From positions 1-30,107 of the forward strand of contig CAJNDS010001179.1 in NCBI GenBank assembly GCA_905221605.1: 30,107 nt of DNA, given 5' to 3'. Under the pieces are notes generated by a model that had not been told where the DNA came from, did no database searches, and was given only the letters and a program-made list of their open reading frames with translations. Shown in pieces: positions 10,711-18,700 of the stretch; within the stretch, counting starts at the first letter, position 1; every line of letters begins with the position of its first letter. The position numbers and the translations under genes are program-made. This DNA is from Symbiodinium natans (Eukaryota > Sar > Dinophyceae > Suessiales > Symbiodiniaceae).

Positions 10711-10821
10711 ACGATTTGGGATGTTCCCCCTTATACTGACAGTCCTTAATAGGGATTCTAGGTACCTCCTATTAGAATCCCATGAAGGACTGTTAGTATC
10801 AGGGGGAACATCCCAAACGAT
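10711..10821. mobile_element. MITE-like hairpin element with 5-bp target duplication
   Basis: 10716-10816 is an almost perfect 101-bp inverted repeat. Its left arm starts TTGGGATGTTCCCCCTTATA and its right arm ends with the complement, GGGGGAACATCCCAA. The arms meet near GGTACC at about 10764. It is flanked by the direct repeat ACGAT (10711-10715 and 10817-10821), which is not explained by the arm complementarity. This is the structure of a miniature inverted-repeat transposable element with a 5-bp target-site duplication. There is no internal coding capacity. Confidence 0.75.
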
Positions 10822-10840
10822 TACTAAGGAGAGATCCGCC

Positions 10841-13804
10841 ATGTTCGAGGGCGATGAATTCGACACACTAGGCTTTGCAGCATCTCCAGACGGGGATGCT
10901 GTAGCGGATTCGGCCAAAAGCTACGCAGAGTGGTTCCCTGGCTCTTTGCTGGTGCTTCAAGAGAGGACAACACGAGCATTAGCCGGACTTTGCGCATGTC
11001 ACAACATCTTTGCTCTTCGTTGGACTCGTGGCTAAGGTTTCAGACAAAAGCCGTGAGAAGGCTGAGGCGTTTGGAGTCGCGCAGAGAGAGCCCAGTCTTG
11101 CGTTTTGGAACACTATACGCAGGCAAGACATCTCAACAGACTGTCTATCTCGCGCTCTTCCGTTCTTTCTTTCTGTCTTTCTTGCTTTCCTTCCATTGTT
11201 TTCTTTATTTCTGTCTTTATTTTGCTTTGCTTCTTGATTCCCCACCCTCGGTGTGGGGTTGTTAGATTTTAAACTCAACTCTTCTCCTCCCCCGGAACTC
11301 TTCTCCTCGCCCGGTCTACTCCTCGCTCGTCCCTATCCCTGGAGTGCCCAACCCCAGAGTCTCCCTGAAGAAACCCAGAATGTCCCTGGAGCGCCTACTC
11401 TGATGGAGTGCCCCACCCCAGAGTCTGCCTAACCGAGTGTCCCTCGGGGTCTCCCTGGAGTGCCCAACCCCAGAGTGTCCCCGGAGTGCAGAGTCTCCCT
11501 GGAGTGTGCCCGGAGTGCCCAGCCCCAGATTTTTTTCTGGAGTGCCCAACCCCAGAGTCTCCCTGGAGTGCCCAGCCCCAGAGTGTCCCTGTATTTCCCA
11601 ACCCCAGAGTATCTCTACCAAGAGAGGGTGGGGATGTTCGAAGAAAAAAGTAATGTATTTCTTTCTTTCTTATTTTATTTCTTTCTTTCCGTTCTGTCCC
11701 TTCGTTCCTTCGTTCTTTCGTTCCTTCGTTCCTTTCTTCCTTTCTTTCTTTTGTTATTTGTTTATTCCCCACAGGAAATCATTGGTGTGTCATGTGTTTT
11801 GTATTTATGATGAGCTTCAAGAAGTCCATCTGAGGAAGTTGCCATCACCGGGTGACTGGAGCAGCATCCCGAAGAACACGCTGAAGGCACGACACGTTTG
11901 GCCGTTTGGAAGGGAGAAATTGGGCGAAGCAGAAAGATGCAACACATTTTGGCCAACCGACACAGCACAGTTATAGAGAGCCTTCTGATCTCTGGCCCCT
12001 CAACCAGTGTAGAGACTTCGTTGCCCAGTTTGCCTCAGGCGTTGTTGCGGAAGGGCGTGCCCCACGAGCACCGGCCAGAGCTATCGGCTTGGTGCAGAAT
12101 CTGTGCGCAGTTCACTTTGTGACTATCCAAACTTTGCCAGTGCAGTAGATTCCGCACTTGAGCGAAAAGCAGAATACAGCTACTGAGGCTTTGGTGGAGC
12201 ATCCTAGGCTGCGAAGCTGAGCGACTTCGATCGCCCGTTTCTTTCCAGTGCCCGGCTCAATGCCTTTGCCGCATGTCGGTTCCATTGTTGAGTGACTTGT
12301 AGAACAACTTGGCCCATGTGGCCCATTGAAACTTGCCTTTGCTGTAAGAAGAATCCGTGCAGGGACCTTTGTGACCTTTCGAGGCAATACCTGGAGGAGC
12401 CAGTGGAGACTGAGACTGCTGAGACCATCGAGCGTGCCTCGTCCTTGCTGGGGCTGAAGTTTCCGTTGTAGCTTGGATTGTAGAAGTCCAGCATCGCTTG
12501 AATATGGCCCCGCTATGCTTTGAGGCAAGACCATTTGTGCATAGGGCGTGGCACAGTTCTTGTTGCGAGCTGTTGCATATATGATTACGTTTCCCAACGC
12601 TGCATCACCATCTTTGCGCCAGGCGATTTGCCACGAACGTTTCCGACTCACCAGAAATTCCGCTGCGCGGCAGGCCTTGTACTGCCACTGCACATTACAG
12701 CAGCAAAGACACACGCGGCCCTGGATGATCATCCTGGAGATTTAACTATTTAGGTCGAACGAACTGCTTGAATGGGCGGGCTTTGGTCAGGCAGGGCAGA
12801 ACTTCGTAACGTGCTGCGGGCATTTTCCCGGCGCTGTCCAGCCGTGCGCTACTGTGGCTTGGCTTTGCCCTGTGCTGCTCGATCATGCACTGCTTTGAGG
12901 CGATGTAGGTGTAACCTCTATAATCGGCTGCGGATCAGCAGGCTGCGATGCCACAGGCCTCATATTGATATGATATAGTTACCAAATGAGCTTTGCAAAA
13001 GATACACTCACGACTTACTCCGTCGGAGGTCAGGGAATGAACTTCATCGCCGCCCTCCTCTTGGTAGTTTCTCAAGACGAAGAGCGTGCCTTTTGGATGT
13101 TTGTTTGCGCTTTCGATGCGCTTGGCGTGGAAGGGTACTACACTGAAGGAATGACACTCCTTCGTGCTGATATGCAAGTGCTAGCTTCCTGCATGCAGGC
13201 CAAATGCGCCAAGGTTTCCAGGACATTGAATCAGTTTAATGTCGATCTCCTGGCAATTTGTTCCGAATGGTATATCACATGGTTTGCAAAAAGCTTGCCT
13301 GTGTCCACCGTCCTTCGGGTATGGGACGCACTCTTTTTCGAGGGCTTCAAGGTCCTCTTCCGTGTGTCCATGGGTATCTTCAAGCAGATCGAGCAGGAAG
13401 TGCTCAAAAGTGACGGCTTTGATGCCATCATGCAGCAAGCGAAGTGCTGGCCAAGGAGCATCGTGGAACACAACGAGCTCATGAAGGCCAGCTTCCAAGG
13501 ACTGCCATACTTTAAGAGGCAACAGCTGCGAAAGGCCAGGGAGCAGGCGTTGTGCCGGATCGAGAAGGAGGACCAGGAGCGTAAGCGTGCTGCAAAAGCC
13601 AGGCAAGAAGCGCAGGAGAGCGCTAGAAAAAATGCGTGGTGTGCCTGTGACGAGTCTATGTGTGCTTTTGCGACCAGTGACTCAGCGCATAAGAGACTGA
13701 AGGGCATTGGTGCGCAGAGTTCCTCTCCGGCATGCTTGCAAGGTGGATGGCGCAAGCATTGGTGGGACTGCGACACATACACAGCTCGAAGCCGAGCATC
13801 GTAG
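10841..13804 (+). CDS. TBC-domain Rab GTPase-activating protein, seven exons, about 410 aa
   Basis: Exons 10841-10929, 11775-11886, 12039-12118, 12363-12433, 12623-12664, 12791-12853 and 13029-13804 total 1233 bp, an exact multiple of three, from ATG to TAG. The product carries the TBC signatures in order: LLRKGVPHEHRPEL (about residue 69), IERDLPRTFP with the catalytic Arg finger (about R122), VLRAFSRRCPAVRYCQGMNF with the Gln finger (about Q154), and VLRVWDALFFEG (about 250). A charged helical tail (about 319-355) follows. TBC proteins speed GTP hydrolysis by Rab GTPases in membrane traffic; both catalytic residues are intact. Donors are GT, except GC at 11887 and 12665; acceptors are AG|G. 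Exon 3 could instead end at 12091. The tail after about 13635 may include unspliced intron. It lies wholly between N-lobe and C-lobe exons of a kinase on the same strand. Confidence 0.87.
11160..11240 (+). repeat. Pyrimidine-rich tract (TTTC type) in TBC intron 1
   Basis: A T/C-rich stretch of TTCTTTC, TTTCTTG and CTTTATTT words lies inside the 845-bp first intron of the TBC gene. A second such tract precedes the acceptor. Confidence 0.6.
11330..11620 (+). repeat. Minisatellite in TBC intron 1
   Basis: About nine copies of a 20-36 bp unit, CCCTGGAGTGCCCAACCCCA followed by GAGTCT or GAGTGT, form a degenerate array. Because unit lengths vary, both strands have open frames (such as a reverse-strand frame rich in Gly, Thr and Leu) that are compositional. 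The array lies within the intron 10930-11774. Confidence 0.8.
11640..11774 (+). promoter_or_regulatory. Long polypyrimidine tract and CAG|G acceptor of TBC exon 2
   Basis: Tetranucleotide-like TTTC and TTCG repeats run for more than 100 bp and end in TTTATTCCCCACAG|G at 11774. This is a strong 3' splice site. It restores phase with the GT donor at 10930. Confidence 0.65.
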
Positions 13805-13838
13805 AACGTAGTAGTATTATGTAGTAGATGGCTCCCAG

Positions 13839-15708
13839 GGCTTGGCAACTGTCACACATGCGACCTGCACTCTGAGCGAAGAGCGAGGCCTGAACATTCT
13901 TCACCGAGACCTCAAGAGCGTTCCCTGTTTGCAGCGAGCAATATGGAGCAAGCTGTTGAGACAGTATCCCAACAGACGAGATCACATTGACTTGGTTGCT
14001 GTTTCACAGTAGTTGCTTGGGCTAGGGTGGCCTGGGAGGTATCAGATTGGGCAGGGGAATCACGCAGCGTTAGGGGCTTGAAGAGCAACAATATCTGGTG
14101 CGGAACGCGTGTGTTGGGCCCTTGCCTTGTGGTTCATTCTTTATTGCTCAAGTTGAGTTGGACAGTGGTTGGTTTGTGTCAAGAAGTTCATCATCCCCAT
14201 CTGCAGTATCAGTATCACTCAAGCGAAGGAAAATTTGTTCCTGGAGAACGAGGACCGGCACTGCCAAACCTAAACTCACCATCCTGCATTCCACTCAGAA
14301 TGCTGCAGCGAAGACTGGAGAGGACCGCGTTCGCATCGGAGACTTCGGCATTGCCTGCGCAGTCAAGGCTCCCCATAAGGCGAGACATGCTTCATCTCCA
14401 AACAACATGTTTATGGCTTCTATGCCCTCGTAGTTGCTTGCGAAATTTAAGCAGGTTTGTAGCCAAATATGGTGGGGACATGTGGGGACATGTTAAATGT
14501 TTAGGATGTCCATCCAAGAGTTGATTCGGCAGTCCTCCTGTCGGCAGGCGGTCCTTGAAGGCAATGTGGCCGTGCGCCAAGTGCTGGAGTTTCCTGGGGC
14601 ACGGCATATTTGGGGTCTTAAATGTCAACAGCATGTGCTCACCCAGGTGGGAACGCCCTACTACATGAGTCCTGAAACCTGCTCCATGGGACTTCATTCC
14701 TATGCCAGTGATGTGTGGGCCATGGGCTGCGTGTTCCCGGCGACTGCTTGGAACAAATTTAGCTACACGCTGGCTGTTACAGGTTGCACTTTCTTTGTGG
14801 CCATGGGGGTTGTTGGGAGCTGTCATGGCAGGTTCTCTACGAGCTGTCAGCTTTGAAGCTCCCATATTACGTGCCTTGCTCAAGTTAGAGTTTTGCAAAT
14901 TATGTCAAGGGTGCCTCTCACAACAGAGGCTGCAATCTAGCTTGCTCAGCGTCCCTGATGCAGGGCGACACTCTGGAGGAGCTCATGGCCGAGATCACAA
15001 GGAGATCATGGAAGATCCTTCCCGACGTTTACTAAAGCACTGAAGCATGATCGTAGTTCGGCAGCAGGAAGGCCGCCCCGCGCTTTCCCATCACTTACTC
15101 TGCAGAGCTGGCCCAGATCTATGCGGCCGTCTTGCGTTTTCCTCAGTGGCAGAGGGTGTGACGACAGCCTGCCAAGCTTGATGGCCTCAGGTCGCACAAC
15201 CGCAACAAGAGGCCCTCAGCACCTTGGTTTGCTTCAGTTCCCACAAGTCGAGTCTCTTTGCTTGAGCAGCCGCGAGATGCTGCGAGCAAAGGCGAGCGAC
15301 GTCTTGTTCATGCAGCCCTTGCACCAGACCCTTGAAGCGTTACTTCAGGAACCTCGGCAGCTCTTGGTTAGACAAATTTGCGCGAGCTTTGTGGCGAATT
15401 TCAGACATGGGCACCAGGGTTTCTCTCCCAATTTCTTTGAAAGACTCGAGGAGTCACAGAAGGCAAAGAAGGAGAAGATACCCACACGACCTGCTTCTGC
15501 ACCTCCCGAGAAGAAGACGAGGGCCGCCGCTTCAGAGGCCGCTTTCTTGGTGGGGAGGGCACCGCCGAGTTGCGGACCCGTTGGGTTCTTGATGCTTCAT
15601 GCAAGTGGCACGACTGCCTATTTTCAGCTCCAATCTGCCAGAGAGCATCATTTTGCGACCAAGTGGTGTTCTGCTTGTCACAGTTACATGCATAAGCCCA
15701 TTTCATGA
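13839..15708 (+). CDS. NEK-like Ser/Thr protein kinase, catalytic-loop and C-lobe exons
   Basis: Exons: about 13839-13919 ([13 protein letters not shown], catalytic loop), 14229-14252 (ENLFLENE), 14323 to about 14361 or 14367 ([13 protein letters not shown], metal-binding DFG), 14548-14580 ([10 protein letters not shown]), 14647-14730 ([23 protein letters not shown]), 14832-14870 ([13 protein letters not shown]), 14964 to about 15035 ([20 protein letters not shown]), about 15099-15134 ([11 protein letters not shown]) and about 15267-15708 ([13 protein letters not shown], then a basic tail with [12 protein letters not shown], ending in TGA). The order and motifs are those of a NIMA-related kinase C-lobe with all catalytic residues present. 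They complement the N-lobe exons at 8.18-10.11 kb. The first exon here could start at 13877 instead. The junctions around 15036-15098 and 15135-15266 are the least certain, and the tail after about 15560 may be intronic. The stop is 28 bp before the next start codon. Confidence 0.8.
14250..14327 (+). other. Intron bounded by an 8-bp direct repeat
   Basis: GAGGACCG occurs at 14250-14257 and again at 14320-14327, at the two ends of the intron between the ENLFLENE and DRVRIGDFG exons. Splicing anywhere within the repeat gives the same message. The cut that leaves AG at the acceptor implies a GA donor (14253) and AG|G. Such flanking repeats are expected if the intron arose by insertion with target duplication, as proposed for introner elements. 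Confidence 0.55.
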
Positions 15709-15736
15709 GGTCCGGAACTGCGCAAACTCACTCACC

Positions 15737-18700
15737 ATGGCTACGGCTCAAGATTTTGAGGACAGCCTAGTTAAGCCTCTAGACATCTTGTCTCCGAAGA
15801 TGGCTACTTTGATCATGCCACCGGCGTGCAAGGGCCGCTTCCAAGGCCGCATCTCCCTCCTCTTTTGTGGCTTTTGCCTGCAGGCCTCACTCTTGACCTT
15901 CGCTGCAGACGCTCCCGTAGCGGCTCGCGAAGCGACCTGCAAGGCCGACAACAAGCCAGTAGATGCAACGCAAGATGCGGCACAGATTGTCGTTGATGAA
16001 ACGCAGCTTCTTCAGCAGTTCCACGCGAAGGGGGTTCTGAATGCGTCATCGTCCTTCAGGAAGTCTTCTGCCGAACTCGTTTCGGGAAGAAATATGAAGT
16101 TGGCCACCAGTCCTACGATTGGGTTCATGTACATCCTCAGCTGCAGCACCTGTGGCCAAAATGTGTGCGACGGGCCCTTTGTGGAAGAAGCCGCCACCTT
16201 CTACTACGACCCCTATGAGTTTGGAAGCCCTTCCCATTTTCCTTCCGCGGATTGCAGCAAGTTCCCAGACAATCCTCGACTTATCCGAGCTTGCCCAGAG
16301 CAAGGGGATTGCGGTGGACAGGGCCCCCAAGTGCGCCTGCTGTGTTTTCGAAATTTTGGGGTTCTCCATCACCTTGCGGCATGGACCCAGTGTGGCAGGA
16401 GCTTTTCCGATCTCCCCTACGAGCAAAACCGGAAAGGCATCGAATGTGACTATGAGATCGGCTCGGACCTGGCGACCTGGGGCTGCGACAAGCTTCCCCA
16501 GTCTCCAAGGCTTATCCACGACTCCGGGACAGGCAAAGTCTACGTGGCCGAGACAGGCTGTCAAGGTAATTCTGGGATCCTCCACCATGTCACAAGCTGC
16601 AATGAGTGCGGCTGGGGGAACTTCTGTCGCCAAGAGCTGTTCAGCGAGAACCGGGCAGATCTTACATGTGACTACGAGGTCGGTGTGAACCTGCCTACAT
16701 GGGGTTGCGGCAAGCTTTCGCAAAATCCCAAAGTGGTCCATGACTCTCAGACTGGGGCCATCTATGTTGTCGAGGAGCCAGTGGCCATGTGTGCTTACGA
16801 TACCTTGGCCGACGGCTCAAGTCCGGATGTGCGCACGGATGAGTTCCGCTACATTTTCAACAGGACGGGGCCGAGAGGCCTCACTTGGCCTGTAGAATGC
16901 TCCAAGGAGGACAGCCTTGCTTTTGGCAAATGCCATAAGCCCGCAGGCTCGCAACATGCTTATTGCCTGCGGAAGGGTATCTCGAGCAAGGTGCCAGGTG
17001 CACACGACTGGGGTTATTGCCGGCCATGTCCGCCCGAGGTATTTACACCAAAGTGCGCCTATGTCTCAGAGGCGGACGGGTCACGTCCATTTCCCAGGAA
17101 GGACAATTGGCGAAGCTGGACTGTTCCTGGAGAGACTGCGTGGGTGCTTGCAGCTTATGATCAGTCTTGCGCTGACGCATGCCGACTGAAAAGTGGGTCC
17201 TGGACTTGTTCAGAACATGATCTGAGGCAGGTTTACACGGAAGCACAGGCCCGTGCTGCTGTCAGAGCAGCAGGCCATGAGTGCACGAGGATGAGTTTCC
17301 GTGGAACCGCCGTGTTTGGATTCGCCACGAGAAACGGAATTGAGGGTACGTGCATGTATGGATCAGCCATGGCCAGTCCACCCAGCCCATGTGAAAGGGC
17401 CTACATGCACGGTGCCAGCTACCAGAACGTTTGCCCCTGTGTGTCTCAAGTCCCGTGGCCAAACCTTTGCTCCACTGTGCACAAGTCGGGACAGTGTGCA
17501 ATGGAAACGCTGCCCCAGGAGCAAAGGAAGTACGACCACTCGTACTGTTTGAGGCCAGGAGTGACCGCGAGGCAGGACAACCAGCATGACTGGGGCTATT
17601 GCCGGGACTGCCCAGAATGGTTCCTAGCTCAGACCGACCTCGCTGCGATGTATGGCGAGACTGGCGGTGTAAAGGACTACATGAGCACCCCGCGCCAGGC
17701 TGAGGGCGGTACTTGTTGGGGTCCTCAAGAATGCAAGAACGGGCTTCGGTGCATTGGCCGTACGTGCAGACAGGCACCTATGAGCTCTTGGGGTGTCAGG
17801 AAACGGGTGGACAAAGACTGCACCGGCTCCATCTGTGCCAAGTACAACGACTACCTCAAGAAGATGCAAGACTATCAGAAACAGATTGTGCGCAACCAGA
17901 AACGCATGATCATCGAGTACCAGAGGCTGACCGCTGAGGAAAGGCGCATCAGGCATAAGGAGGGCTTGATGGTTGCATATGTGACGGCAAACCAGAGGCT
18001 GAAATTGGTGGAGGACCTTCACAGGACGGAAGCATCAAAGCTACCAGCTGGTGATCCCAAGAGAACGAGCCATGAGCAAATTGCCAACGACTTGCGGACA
18101 AGGCGCACGCCTCTGGAGCAACAGGCTGGCACCCTGGACAGGGAACTTCGCCAGCACCGCACCATGGTCGGAATCCACCGGCGGGTGCTCGATAACCAGG
18201 CCAAGCAGAATGCTGCAAAACATCGCGCCCTCATGGAGAAGTTGTACGATGATGATGTCAATAGATGGCCAGAATCAACGACAACACCGCCCGGGGAAGC
18301 GCAGAGTGATCCTAACTACCCCCAAAGAACCAGGAACCCCAAGGACTTCAAGTGGGAGGGGGCACCTTCAGATACTGAGATCAGGAATGTGCAGGCCACG
18401 CTGGACCAGATGGCTGATGCTGATCTGAAGGATCGGGCCAAGAAGAAGAAGCGTGGTGCGATGATTGGTTACCAGCAACAGGACACGGCTCGCTGGGCAT
18501 CCCTTATGTCGGAAGACGGCCGCGGGATGCTGACCTTGGAAGGCAGCTACCAGTACCAACTCGGCGCATGCCCAGAAGGCCTTTGCGTGGAAGTTGGTGG
18601 TGCAGTCACGGTGGCCTACGAGCACGAGGTCTACAACTCAGACAAGGTCTCCATTACAGTTCGAGTTGAAGCGGAGGTCTATGCAGATGCAGGTGCTTCA

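Noticed and set aside
10925-10965. EWFPGSLLVLQ as the missing helix-E exon
   Set aside because: It is in frame with the first TBC exon and directly follows its GT donor position. The Gln and terminal His expected in helix E are missing.
11316-11772. Reverse-strand frame of Gly-Thr-Leu repeats and a Ser-Phe-rich + frame
   Set aside because: Both are translations of the intronic minisatellite and pyrimidine tracts within TBC intron 1.
13231-13848. Reverse-strand frame of about 205 codons over the TBC exon
   Set aside because: The + strand here has unmistakable TBC motifs, so the reverse frame is a shadow.
13828-13876. Candidate for the missing kinase helix-E segment ([14 protein letters not shown])
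   Set aside because: The frame does not continue into the HRDLK exon, the spacing is one residue off, and the conserved Gln is absent. Not strong enough to place.
15599-15736. Upstream 46-codon extension of the Cys-rich protein
   Set aside because: It overlaps the preceding gene's tail. The ATG at 15737 has strong CACCATGG context and lies closer to the hydrophobic segment.
15740-15756. GGCTCAAG near the start of the intronless gene, as a relict spliced-leader end
   Set aside because: Only eight bases match the known dinoflagellate leader end and they lie inside the coding frame after the ATG. A longer TTGGCTCAAG match at about 19144 is also inside coding sequence, so chance is enough.
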